A stretch of DNA of 16,523 bases from an uncultured Phycisphaerales bacterium (GCA_903868035.1 CAIPTQ010000066.1:1-16523); one strand, 5' to 3'; positions 6,682 to 14,042 are shown, numbered from the stretch's first letter. Numbers and translations are program-made. Notes: generated from the sequence alone by a model not told the origin.

Positions 6682-7839
6682 ATGTTTGAATGGTTGACAC
6701 GAAAACGAATGAAGGGCGGGCTGGTGTTCGGACCGCCGGCGTGGATGCCCGAGCGGATCGAGGAAACGTTCGACGGGTCGGCGGTTACGGGGGAGGAACG
6801 CGGGGGGATGCCGGCGAACCGGACCGAACTGCTGGCACTGCTGGAGCGGCTCGGGTTGGGGCGGACAAGTGACTGGATTCCCGGACTGGCCGAGCAGCTC
6901 AAAGAGGCCGGAGAGCGGCCCCTGCGGGGGTTGGTGCTCAATCTGCTGCCGGCACAGCCGGAGGCGGCATTGGGCGGGGCGCTGTCGCGCTTGGCGCTGG
7001 AGGACATGGCCGCGGGGCTGGCGGCCATCGAGCGGGCGGTGGTGCCGACGCGCACCCTGGTCGTGCTGGACCGGCACGATGTGCGAAGCTGGCGGCGGTG
7101 GAAGCGTGCGACGCGGGGCTGGCGGCGGGCGGAGGGAAAAAAACGCCGCCCGGCGATCAAGCTGCTGCTGAACCGCTACCCCCAGGCGAATCCAACGATG
7201 CTCCTGTGGGTGCTCTTGGGCCGGCGGCTGCCGGCGGGAGCGCTGCCCACACACGCCGCCGGCAAGCAGCCGGGCTGGCTGATGACCGATCCGGTTTCAT
7301 GCTGGGCGCTGGGGCGCTATCTGCGCACGGGGCAGACGTTCACCGACCGGCCCGTGCAGCTCTTCGTGCAAGGCGCCCAGCCCCGGCTGGTGCTGGGGCG
7401 GTTGGGCGAGCCGCTCAAGAATTTCTGCCAACGCCACGGCATCAAGGATGACCTGGCGGCCCTGCAGGTGATCGTCAGCGGCATGCTCACAGGCTGGCAG
7501 GCGGACGTGGACACGATGAAGATCGACGCCCGCACCGAGTCGCTCGCGCTGCGCGAACCGGCGGAAAACGAACCCCCCTCCCCGTGCATCGCCTGCGGCT
7601 GGTGCGTCGATGTCTGCCCGACCGGCCTCACCCCGGTGCGCCTGCTGGAACTGGCGCGAAAGGCGTCGGCCGGCGCAGATGCCGTGCCCAATACGCGCGA
7701 CGCCCGCGAAGCGCGGCATTGCATCGCCTGCGGCCTGTGTACCTATGTCTGCCCCACGCGGCTGCCCTTGATGCACCAGGTCATCGCCCTCCGCGCACGT
7801 GTGACGGCGGCAAAGTCGGGGGGCAAGCATGATTCCTGA
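6682..7839 (+). CDS. RnfC-like electron-transfer protein lacking the N-terminal domain
   Basis: This 385-residue protein is homologous to RnfC, the NADH-side subunit of the Rnf ferredoxin:NAD+ oxidoreductase. Two 4Fe-4S motifs are intact: C302, C305, C308, C312 with CPTGLTP, and C347, C350, C353, C357 with CPTRLPL. The stretch NRYPQANPTMLLWVLLGRRLPAGALP (start at 164) parallels the RnfC region that reads RYPQGGE...L.GR.VP.G.LP, and the segment at 224-249 fits the SLBB part. Two departures stand out. The N-terminal barrel-sandwich domain of about 100 residues is missing. The usual GAECEPYLT flavin/NADH-site motif is replaced by LLPAQPEAAL (88-97), and YPQGGE by YPQANP. Clusters could still pass electrons, but NADH oxidation seems doubtful. 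The frame extends up to 6550, but homology and the -10 element favour 6682. It overlaps the rnfD-like gene by 11 bp. Confidence 0.82.
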   Translation: MFEWLTRKRMKGGLVFGPPAWMPERIEETFDGSAVTGEERGGMPANRTELLALLERLGLGRTSDWIPGLAEQLKEAGERPLRGLVLNLLPAQPEAALGGALSRLALEDMAAGLAAIERAVVPTRTLVVLDRHDVRSWRRWKRATRGWRRAEGKKRRPAIKLLLNRYPQANPTMLLWVLLGRRLPAGALPTHAAGKQPGWLMTDPVSCWALGRYLRTGQTFTDRPVQLFVQGAQPRLVLGRLGEPLKNFCQRHGIKDDLAALQVIVSGMLTGWQADVDTMKIDARTESLALREPAENEPPSPCIACGWCVDVCPTGLTPVRLLELARKASAGADAVPNTRDAREARHCIACGLCTYVCPTRLPLMHQVIALRARVTAAKSGGKHDS

Positions 7840-9100
7840 AACCCCCGCAAAATCACCAATTACCAATTACCAATTACCAATTACCACCCCCCCCTCCCCG
7901 CCATTCCTCGCCTGGCCGGTGTCGCGGCGGGAATTCTATCGCAGCATCTGCCTGGCGCTGATCCCCGCGCTGGGGTGGGGTTTGGTGCTATTTGGCTTTC
8001 GGCCGTTGGTGATGCTGGCGCTGGCGATCGGGGGGGCCAGTTTCACCTATATGCTGTTGAAGCGCCTGCTGAAATGGCGCCGCGCCCAGCCGCTGCTGTA
8101 CACGCACTGTCTGCTCAGCGCGCTGGTGCTGGTGGCGCTGGCGCATCCGACGTGGCCGATCTGGATTCTCACCGTCCTCGCGCTGGCGCTGCCGCTGGCG
8201 CTGGCGGTGATGGGCGGTCCGGGGCGGGAGCGCATCCACATCGCGGCGGCGGCGGTGCTGGCGGTGCAGTATATTCTGCTGCCGTACCTGGCGCCGCAAA
8301 CATACACCGGCAAGCCCGATGCGATCCTCGCCCGCGACCGCCTCTTCATGGGCGACATCCGCAACCAGCCCGTCGATGCCCACACCCCGGGCAACTGGCC
8401 CTCCTCGCTGGACCTGGGAGGCGATGACGCGGTGCCCTTCGTTCCGCCGGCGCTGACGGCGGCCGACACGCTCGATCGGATATCCGCCGTGCTGCCGACC
8501 TGGCATGCCCCGGGCGCGCCCGCGCGGGTGGCCGACGCGCTGACCACGGCCCAAACGGACACCATCCGGGGGCTGCTCGACGATGCCTTCGCCCGGCGGC
8601 TGCCGGGCATGGAGTCGTTCCTCTGGGGCGTGGCGCCCAACCGCGTCGGGGCGGCATCGCTGCTCGCCATCACCCTGGCCGGGCTCTATCTGTCCTACCG
8701 GTACATTCTGCGCCCGCGCTCGGTGCTCTTCTTTCTGGCGGCTTATATCCTGGCCACGGCCTTGTTCATGTTCACGCCCGCCACCGTCCAGCGCACCGGC
8801 GTGCTGCTCCTGTGGGATGTGCTCAAACAATTTCCCGGGGAAATAATCACGCTTTTCAATTTCCTCCTGCTCAACTCCGACGCGCCCTTCGCCGCGGTCA
8901 TCATCCTCGCCCTCCCCGGCACCGAACCGCTGACCGCCCGGGGCCGCCGGATTTTTCTGGTGGCCGCGGCCATCGGGGCCGCCGGGCTGCACCGGCTCGA
9001 TCCGGCAACCCCCGCCGCCACGCTGGCCCTGTGTACCCTCATGCCGGCGGCGCCGCTATTTGACCGTATTTTTACGCAACGTTCATGGTTGAACCGCTAG
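7829..9100 (+). CDS. RnfD/NqrB-like integral membrane protein
   Basis: This 423-residue protein belongs to the NqrB/RnfD family of membrane subunits that carry flavin and take part in ion-coupled electron transfer. About nine hydrophobic helices are visible, in two blocks (roughly 40-160 and 272-412). The second block parallels RnfD closely: FLWGVAPNRVGAASLLAITLAGLYL resembles FLGNVGGSIGETSALAILIGG, and LPGTEPLTARGRRIF (362-376) resembles TDPVTSPVTPRGRLIF. The loop between the blocks is long (about 156-262). The expected Ser/Thr-x-Ala-Thr FMN-attachment motif is not seen; at the matching place is D236-ALTTAQTDT, with Gln where the threonine should be. Residues 9-20 are encoded by a heptamer tandem repeat. 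The ATG overlaps the rnfC-like gene, preceded by a G-rich run, which implies coupling. Confidence 0.82.
   Translation: MIPETPAKSPITNYQLPITTPPSPPFLAWPVSRREFYRSICLALIPALGWGLVLFGFRPLVMLALAIGGASFTYMLLKRLLKWRRAQPLLYTHCLLSALVLVALAHPTWPIWILTVLALALPLALAVMGGPGRERIHIAAAAVLAVQYILLPYLAPQTYTGKPDAILARDRLFMGDIRNQPVDAHTPGNWPSSLDLGGDDAVPFVPPALTAADTLDRISAVLPTWHAPGAPARVADALTTAQTDTIRGLLDDAFARRLPGMESFLWGVAPNRVGAASLLAITLAGLYLSYRYILRPRSVLFFLAAYILATALFMFTPATVQRTGVLLLWDVLKQFPGEIITLFNFLLLNSDAPFAAVIILALPGTEPLTARGRRIFLVAAAIGAAGLHRLDPATPAATLALCTLMPAAPLFDRIFTQRSWLNR
7855..7886 (+). repeat. Heptanucleotide tandem repeat (ACCAATT), 4.6 copies
   Basis: ACCAATT is repeated four times from 7855 to 7882 with a partial fifth copy to 7886, without mismatches. 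It lies 24 bp inside the rnfD-like reading frame and encodes part of the N-terminal tail before the first helix. Since 7 is not a multiple of 3, gain or loss of a unit would shift the frame. Confidence 0.95.
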
Positions 9101-9189
9101 CGCCGATCTTTCCGCTGTACGTGGACGTAGTAGAGAGTATAGGATGGTAAATGCACGCTGAAGTTCGCCGCCTGTTAGGATCGGCGCTA
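9098..9189. repeat. 92-bp intergenic segment bounded by an 11-bp perfect inverted repeat
   Basis: TAGCGCCGATC (9098-9108) and GATCGGCGCTA (9179-9189) are perfect reverse complements. The left arm begins at the TAG stop of the rnfD-like gene. The interior includes TACGTGGACGTA, which can fold back on itself. It could be a large stem-loop that ends or protects the rnf-like transcript, a small RNA, or a short inverted-repeat element. No direct target repeats are evident. Confidence 0.6.
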
Positions 9190-9223
9190 ACCATTGCATG
9201 AAAGAAACATTGCCCCCGTTGCG

Positions 9224-9251
9224 TTGACCCTGCATCGGCATATGTCACAAT
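9224..9251 (+). promoter_or_regulatory. Promoter of the FHA-GAF kinase gene
   Basis: TTGACC (9224-9229, 5 of 6) and CACAAT (9246-9251, 4 of 6) are separated by 16 bp. The start of transcription would lie about 22 nt before the GTG at 9280, with GGAGG (9264-9268) in the leader. Confidence 0.55.
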
Positions 9252-9279
9252 AGAGGCATTCCCGGAGGCGCATTTCCCC

Positions 9280-10929
9280 GTGTTGACGTTGTATGTGCTA
9301 CAAGGCCCCGACAAGGGGCGCCGCTTTGACTTGCCGACCGACGAGGTCATCAGCCTCGGCCGGTCCAGCGAGCTCGTGCCCCTGACGGATCTCACCGTCT
9401 CGCGCCGCCACGCCCACCTCGAGCACACCCGCCAGGGCTGGATGCTCTGGGAGGAAGGCTCCTCCAACGGCGTGTTCATCAACGGCATCAAGGTCAGCAA
9501 GGCCGCCAAGGTCAAAATCGGCGACCAAATCCGCATGGGCTCCACCCTGCTCGTCTTCGGCTCGCCCACGCAGGCGGTCACCGTCTCGAGCAACTCCGTG
9601 GTCGATGTCAAAGGCGAAACCAAGCCCGGCGACTCGGCCATCGTCTCGACCGCCTCCTCCGATGATTCAGTCATCCTCGCCGCGCCCGAGCCCTCCGCGG
9701 CGGCCATGGCCCACTTCCGCGTCCTGCTCCAGGTCTCCACCGCGCTGTCGGCGATGTTCGATGTGGACCAGATCCTCAACAAGGTCATGGATATCGTCTT
9801 CGACCAGCTCAAGGCCGACCGCGGCTTCATCGCCCTGATCGAGGACGACCAGGGGGCGCGCGTCAATCCGCGCGTCGTCCGCTACAAGGATGAGGACCAG
9901 GTCGGGAAAATCGCCGTCTCCCAGACCATCATCCAGCACGTCGTGGCGCGCAAGGAGGGCGTGCTCTCCAGCGACGCGATGACCGACCAGCGCTTCAGCA
10001 AGGGCAAGTCCGTCCACAACCTCTCCATCCGCTCGGCCATCTGCGTGCCCATCCCCGGGCGCGGGGGCATCCTCGGCGTGATCGACATCGACTCGCTGGT
10101 GGCCAACTTCTCCTACACCCGCGACCAGCTCCGCCTCCTGACGGCCATCGGCCAGCTCACCGGCATGGCCATCGAAAACTCCCGGCTCTTCCAGGAAAAC
10201 GTCCACCGCGAACGCCTGGCGGCGGCGGGTGAAACCGTCGCCTCGCTCTCGCATTCCATCAAGAACGTCCTCCAGGGCATGCGCGGCGGGGCCGATGTCA
10301 TGGAGACGGCCCTCCGCAAAAACAGCCTCGACGAGGTGAAAATCGGCTGGAAAATGCTGGAGCGCAACCTGGACAAGGTGACCGCGTTCACCATGAACAT
10401 GCTGGCGTTTTCCAAGTCGCGCCGGCCCACGCTCGAGCTCACCCACCTGCCGCACATTTTGAACGAGTGCATGGAACTGGTGAAAAAGGCCGCCGCCGAC
10501 AAGCAGGTCACGATCCTGCCGGAGATCAGCACCACCCAGCCCCCGATTCCCATCGACGCCGACGGCGTGCATCAGGCGGTGCTCAATCTGCTGGTCAACG
10601 CCATCGACGCCGTCGCGCCGACGCACGGCGTGGTGACGCTCTCCTCGGCCTTCGACCCGGTCTCCCAGATGGCCGTCATCGAGGTGCAGGACAACGGCGT
10701 GGGCATCGCCGAACGCGACCAGAAACGCATTTTCGAGCCGTTCTTCTCGACCAAGGGCCAGCGCGGCACGGGCCTGGGCCTGGCCGTGACCAAGAAAATC
10801 GTCGAGGAGCACAACGGCACGATCGCGCTGGAATCCAAGGTCGGCCAGGGCACCACCTTCCGGCTTAAACTGCCGCTCAATCCAGTTTTGCGAGCCGACC
10901 AAACCCATGCGCCGGCGAACCGGGGATGA
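9280..10929 (+). CDS. FHA-GAF sensor histidine kinase
   Basis: This 549-residue soluble kinase has four parts. An FHA domain (about 4-93) with G27-R28, S41-RRH and N63-G64 should bind phosphothreonine peptides. A GAF domain (about 150-303) should bind a small ligand. A phosphoacceptor helix carries SLSHSIKN with His325, and an HATPase domain follows (about 385-531). Its N-box is NLLVNAIDAV (N440), G1 is D471-NGVGI, the F-box is FEPFFST, and G2 is GTGLGLAV (496-503). The phosphoacceptor motif departs from the usual SHELRNPL form but keeps His and Asn. No transmembrane helix is present, so it senses cytoplasmic signals, and the FHA domain suggests input from a Ser/Thr kinase. No response regulator is adjacent. 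The GTG start is 11 nt after GGAGG; a TTG at 9283 is an alternative. Confidence 0.92.
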   Translation: MLTLYVLQGPDKGRRFDLPTDEVISLGRSSELVPLTDLTVSRRHAHLEHTRQGWMLWEEGSSNGVFINGIKVSKAAKVKIGDQIRMGSTLLVFGSPTQAVTVSSNSVVDVKGETKPGDSAIVSTASSDDSVILAAPEPSAAAMAHFRVLLQVSTALSAMFDVDQILNKVMDIVFDQLKADRGFIALIEDDQGARVNPRVVRYKDEDQVGKIAVSQTIIQHVVARKEGVLSSDAMTDQRFSKGKSVHNLSIRSAICVPIPGRGGILGVIDIDSLVANFSYTRDQLRLLTAIGQLTGMAIENSRLFQENVHRERLAAAGETVASLSHSIKNVLQGMRGGADVMETALRKNSLDEVKIGWKMLERNLDKVTAFTMNMLAFSKSRRPTLELTHLPHILNECMELVKKAAADKQVTILPEISTTQPPIPIDADGVHQAVLNLLVNAIDAVAPTHGVVTLSSAFDPVSQMAVIEVQDNGVGIAERDQKRIFEPFFSTKGQRGTGLGLAVTKKIVEEHNGTIALESKVGQGTTFRLKLPLNPVLRADQTHAPANRG

Positions 10930-10959
10930 TCGTGGTTCACATCTCTTGGAGATTGTCTA

Positions 10960-11307
10960 ATGAAAGTCATGGAAGGGTCCAAAAAGAGCGGTCTGTTCTC
11001 GAAGGATTATTCGCTGGCCATTACCTGCGTAATATCTGCTGAGAATCCTATTGACTCGGAAATCCGTCACGTAAATGAGGCGATGATCAACTGGTTCAAC
11101 TCGCGCCGAAAGAGCTGCAAAGCGATGGTGCTGGTATATCTGGCTGAACCGGCATTCCACGAAGCGATTGTTACGCGGACATCGGATATGCTGAACCAGA
11201 ATTTCGAATATACCGCGATAATTCAGCAACTTAAAGTGGAGTTACACCTGTTGGATGCCGTGGGGAAGCCAGTAAAAAGCCTGGAGATTGGTCCGAAACG
11301 TGGTTAA
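10960..11307 (+). CDS. Small protein of unknown family
   Basis: I do not recognise this 115-residue protein. It appears soluble, with an alpha/beta mix: strand YSLAITCVIS, helix IRHVNEAMINWFNSRR, strand AMVLVYLA, helix AFHEAIVTRTSDMLNQ, strand QLKVELHLLDAV. It has no signal peptide and no membrane helix. GGAG (10948-10951) lies 8 nt before the ATG, which supports translation. It begins 30 bp after the kinase stop on the same strand, so it may belong to that transcript and to the signalling pathway. Its base composition is noticeably richer in A+T than the genes on either side, which may mean a different origin or weaker codon selection. Function unknown. Confidence 0.7.
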   Translation: MKVMEGSKKSGLFSKDYSLAITCVISAENPIDSEIRHVNEAMINWFNSRRKSCKAMVLVYLAEPAFHEAIVTRTSDMLNQNFEYTAIIQQLKVELHLLDAVGKPVKSLEIGPKRG

Positions 11308-11324
11308 TAGGAGAGATCTCCGTC

Positions 11325-11330
11325 TATAGC
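11325..11330 (+). promoter_or_regulatory. Weak -10-like element before the ykgJ-like gene
   Basis: TATAGC (4 of 6) ends 6 nt before the ATG at 11337, the same spacing as at the sigma and rnfC-like genes. No -35 box is seen. The only Shine-Dalgarno-like sequence, AGGAG at 11309-11313, is 23 nt away and can pair with CTCC at 11318-11321 or CTCCT at 11330-11334. Confidence 0.25.
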
Positions 11331-11336
11331 TCCTCA

Positions 11337-12041
11337 ATGAATGACACCCAAAATATACTCGTCAAGCTCACCCTCGACGGCACGCCCCTCGAAGGCTCCG
11401 TCGAACTCCCCGTCGGCCGCGCCCCGCAGCGGATGCTGCTGCCCGCGCTGCGGAGCCTCACCGACGCCATCGTCACCCTGGCGGAAAATCAACTGGAAGG
11501 CCCGGGCGAAAAAGCAAGCTGCCGCAAGGGTTGCGACGCCTGCTGCCGCCAGATGGTGCCGTTGGCGCCGGCGGAAGTGTTTGCCTTGGCGGCGCATCTG
11601 GATGGCCTGGCGCCGGCGGCGGTGGTGCCGTTACTCGAGAAGTTTGACCAGGCCGTGGAGGCCCTGGCGGAGCAAAGCCTGCTGGGGCCGCTGCGGAACC
11701 GGCACCGGTTGTCAGCCGCCGAATCGCACGCCCTCGACCGCGCCTACTTTGCCGCGCACCTCGCCTGTCCCTTCTTGCTGGATCGCGCCTGCGCCATCCA
11801 CCCCGTCCGTCCGCTGGCCTGCCGGGAATATCTGGTCACCAGCAACGCCCGATTCTGCGCCGCGCCCGGGTCCGGCAAGGTCCGGCAGGTGGCGCTGGCG
11901 GCCAAGCCTTCTCAGGCGCTGCTCCAGCGCCGGCGGGAATGGGTGCCCCTGGTTTTAGCGCGGGAATATGTCGCCCAACACCGTGAACCCCACGTCCGCG
12001 ATCCGCGCCGGGCGCTGCGGGCCTTGCTCAATAGACTCTAA
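11337..12041 (+). CDS. YkgJ-family cysteine-cluster protein
   Basis: This 234-residue protein carries the CxxxCxxCC motif of the putative zinc- or iron-chelating YkgJ family (PF03692): C62, C66, C69 and C70 in CRKGCDACC. Four more cysteines follow in the usual context: C144 in HLACPFL, C152 in ACAIHP, C162 in RPLACREY and C174. This gives eight cysteines able to hold a metal centre. The N-terminal 60 residues are not part of the core domain, and the C-terminal 50 residues are basic (RRALRALLNRL). There is no signal peptide or membrane helix, so it is cytoplasmic. The family's biochemical role is unknown, though metal binding is generally inferred. The start has no close ribosome-binding site. 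An ATG 4 nt further on is in another frame and is not used. Confidence 0.85.
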   Translation: MNDTQNILVKLTLDGTPLEGSVELPVGRAPQRMLLPALRSLTDAIVTLAENQLEGPGEKASCRKGCDACCRQMVPLAPAEVFALAAHLDGLAPAAVVPLLEKFDQAVEALAEQSLLGPLRNRHRLSAAESHALDRAYFAAHLACPFLLDRACAIHPVRPLACREYLVTSNARFCAAPGSGKVRQVALAAKPSQALLQRRREWVPLVLAREYVAQHREPHVRDPRRALRALLNRL

Positions 12042-12342
12042 TAGCTTGTTCCAACGCCTGTAGCGCGCTCTATCGCAGTCTACCTAAGTGACCGTCCCTC
12101 ATCACGCCAAATTCATGGCCGAGGGAACCCTGCGTGCGCTGCTTCGGGAGCGGACATTGAAGTGGATGATTTTCTACAGGCATGAACTGCTCCGGCCCTT
12201 GATCCCAGCCCCAGCGCACTTCACCTCCACCCCGCCCGAAGGCGTCACCCGCAATCTCGGCATCGGCGCCAGCCAATCCCGCAAATCACGACTTGGCATC
12301 GGCACCACTTGTTTGTAGCCATGGAGGGTATTCGCGGATAAT
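12042..12342. other. Intergenic stretch with an imperfect direct repeat, no convincing gene
   Basis: About 360 bp separate the ykgJ-like gene from the next coding start. A 76-codon frame from a GTG at 12088 on the plus strand has no ribosome-binding site and no recognisable pattern. GGCATCGGCGCCA (12259-12271) recurs as GGCATCGGCACCA (12295-12307), each preceded by a CCCGCAA tract. This may be decayed coding DNA or a regulatory region. Confidence 0.5.
12313..12342 (+). promoter_or_regulatory. Promoter candidate of the secreted-protein gene
   Basis: GATAAT (12337-12342, 5 of 6) is preceded at 18 bp by TTGTAG (12313-12318, 3 of 6). It would give a leader of about 57 nt before the ATG at 12406. 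Confidence 0.4.
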
Positions 12343-12405
12343 ATGGTGGGGACAACTTCCATGCGGGTCTCCCCCGAACCGGTTCAACTGACAAGGAGAT
12401 ATTCA

Positions 12406-12948
12406 ATGCGCAAGACGCCTGCCGTGGCCATGATCGTGATTCTCGCGTTGGTGCTGGGCAGCGCCGCGCCGCTGTTGCTCCAGGCGCAAAACGGCGGGGT
12501 CGCGCCCCGGCTGGGTCCGGCGCCCGATGACATGCCGCGGCGGACGGCCAAGGCGTTTGCGCCGTTTCTGCGGGCGATCATCATGCGGCGCACCACCACC
12601 GCCCAGCAGATCTTCAAGATGCGCCGTCCGGTGATGACGGCCTTGGATCATCCGGATACCCTGCGCATCCTGGGCCGCTTCCAGAAGCCCGACACGCTCG
12701 CGCTCAACCTCGTCGGCGGCCGCATGCTGGGCGAGAGCACCGGCATCCTGCTGTTCACCATCGCCAGCGTGGAAGGCCCGGTCTACATCAAGATTTACTA
12801 CTACGGCGTCGAGGATGTGATTTACATTGACCGCATGGATATCGGCGATGACTGGGATGACATGGAAGCCGCCGCCATTTCGGTGCAGTCGCTGCCGTCG
12901 CCGATCACGGTGTCGCTGGGCTCAATCGACGATGGCGCGGGACAGTAA
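12406..12948 (+). CDS. Secreted protein of unknown function
   Basis: This 180-residue protein starts with a clear signal peptide: MRKT, then a hydrophobic run VAMIVILALVLGSAAPLLL and a probable cleavage near LQAQ-NG (about residue 28). The mature part has a basic N-terminal half (PRRTAKAF, MRRTTTAQQIFKMRRP). It is followed by a beta-rich, acidic C-terminal half (LLFTIASVEGPVYIKIYYYGVEDVIYID, then DDWDDMEAA). No cysteine is present and I recognise no domain. The frame is open from 12343, but the ATG at 12406 is chosen because AAGGAG (12393-12398) lies 7 nt upstream and the signal peptide begins there. It converges with metF and appears to be transcribed alone. Confidence 0.78.
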   Translation: MRKTPAVAMIVILALVLGSAAPLLLQAQNGGVAPRLGPAPDDMPRRTAKAFAPFLRAIIMRRTTTAQQIFKMRRPVMTALDHPDTLRILGRFQKPDTLALNLVGGRMLGESTGILLFTIASVEGPVYIKIYYYGVEDVIYIDRMDIGDDWDDMEAAAISVQSLPSPITVSLGSIDDGAGQ

Positions 12949-12988
12949 TGAGGGTGCAGTTTGGGGAACGGATTTTGTCCGCGCCGGT

Positions 12989-13903
12989 TTACTGGAGGGA
13001 GGCGGAATCCCTGACGCCCAGGGCGCGGTAGATTTCGCGGGTGGCGTGGGAGTGGTTGAGGGTGTAGAAGTGGATGCCGCGGACCTGGTGGTCCAGCAGG
13101 TCGCGGGCCTGTTCGGTGGCCCAGTGGAGGCCGACGTTTTTGAGGGCCTCGGGGTCGGCCCCGGGGGCAGTGGCGCGGAGGATGGCGCGTTGGAGGCGGG
13201 CGGGGTAGCGGGCGCCCAGGGCCAGTTCGGGGATGCGCTTGTAGGTGCCCAGGGAGGTGATGGGCATGAGGCCGGCGAGGATGGGGACGTGGATGCCGGC
13301 GAGTTCGCAGCGCTCGCGGAAGTCGTAGAAGTCGCGGTTTTCAAAAAAGAGCTGGGTGACGATGTAGTCAGCGCCGGCGTCAACTTTGGCCTTGAGGTAA
13401 TCCATTTCGCGGGTGCGGTTGGGGGTGGCGGGGTGGCCTTCGGGGAAGCCGGCGACACCGATGCCAAAGCCCCGGGGGTCGGGGTGGCCGCCGTAGCGCT
13501 TGATGAAGCGGACGAGGTCGGCGGCATGCTGGAAGGAGTCATGCGCCTTGACATAGCCCGTCAAATCCCTGGGCGGATCGCCGCCGAGAGCCAGGATGTT
13601 GGAGACGTTGGCGCTGGCGTAGCGCTGGAGGATGGCGGAGATGTCATCGGGGGAGTGGGCGACGCAGGTGAGGTGGGGGACGGGGTCAAGGGCGGTGGTT
13701 TGCTTGATGCGGACGACGAGGTCGTGGGTGCGCTGGCGGGTGGTGCCGCCGGCGCCGTAGGTGACGGAGACGAAGGAGGGCTTGAGGGTTTCGAGTTCGC
13801 GGATGTGGGTGAAGAGCTGTTCGGCGGCCGCGTCGGTCTGGGGGGGGAAGAACTCGAAGGAGAAGGTGGTTTTGTGGGCGGCGAGTATGTCGGAGATGTG
13901 CAT
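12989..13903 (-). CDS. metF: Methylenetetrahydrofolate reductase
   Basis: This FAD-containing enzyme reduces 5,10-methylene-tetrahydrofolate to 5-methyl-tetrahydrofolate, the methyl donor for methionine synthesis. The 304-residue length is normal for bacterial MetF. Landmark segments are FSFEFFPP (Glu17, the E. coli Glu28 counterpart), SVTYGAGG, NILALGGDPP (Asp109, counterpart of Asp120), GVAGFPEGHP, KVDAGADYIVTQLFF (Gln184) and PILAGLMPI. The C-terminus GIHFYTLNHSHATREIY is also typical. The frame has an ATG 4 codons upstream (13915), but GGAG at 13910-13913 lies 6 nt before the ATG at 13903, so the latter is the better start. No methionine synthase gene is nearby. The PII gene lies about 200 bp upstream on the same strand, but a hairpin and a separate promoter candidate stand between them, so metF is probably its own unit. 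Confidence 0.95.
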   Translation of the reverse strand: MHISDILAAHKTTFSFEFFPPQTDAAAEQLFTHIRELETLKPSFVSVTYGAGGTTRQRTHDLVVRIKQTTALDPVPHLTCVAHSPDDISAILQRYASANVSNILALGGDPPRDLTGYVKAHDSFQHAADLVRFIKRYGGHPDPRGFGIGVAGFPEGHPATPNRTREMDYLKAKVDAGADYIVTQLFFENRDFYDFRERCELAGIHVPILAGLMPITSLGTYKRIPELALGARYPARLQRAILRATAPGADPEALKNVGLHWATEQARDLLDHQVRGIHFYTLNHSHATREIYRALGVRDSASLQ

Positions 13904-13921
13904 GCGCGACTCCATCCATTC

Positions 13922-13927
13922 ATCCGG
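13922..13927 (-). promoter_or_regulatory. Possible -10 element of metF
   Basis: On the minus strand TATCAT (5 of 6) lies about 20 nt upstream of the chosen metF start, within a CTATATCC-TATCATCC context. A -35 box at correct spacing is poor (TTCCGT). No SAM-riboswitch-like structure is recognised in the upstream gap. Confidence 0.3.
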
Positions 13928-14042
13928 ATGATAGGATATAGAATGCCCGGACGGAACGCAACCGCCGCCACCACTGGCGCCCGGCGCGCTCCGGCATCCA
14001 TGCTATCGGACGGCGCTGCCGGTAGACTTGACGATCCGCACG

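Noticed and set aside
9667..10908. Minus-strand open frame (413 codons) opposite the histidine kinase
   Set aside because: It is antisense to all the conserved kinase motifs and has a His/Asp/Val-rich composition without family features.
12088..12318. 76-codon plus-strand frame between the ykgJ-like gene and the secreted-protein gene
   Set aside because: There is no ribosome-binding site, no recognisable pattern, and its end is made of the imperfect direct repeat; too weak to call a gene.
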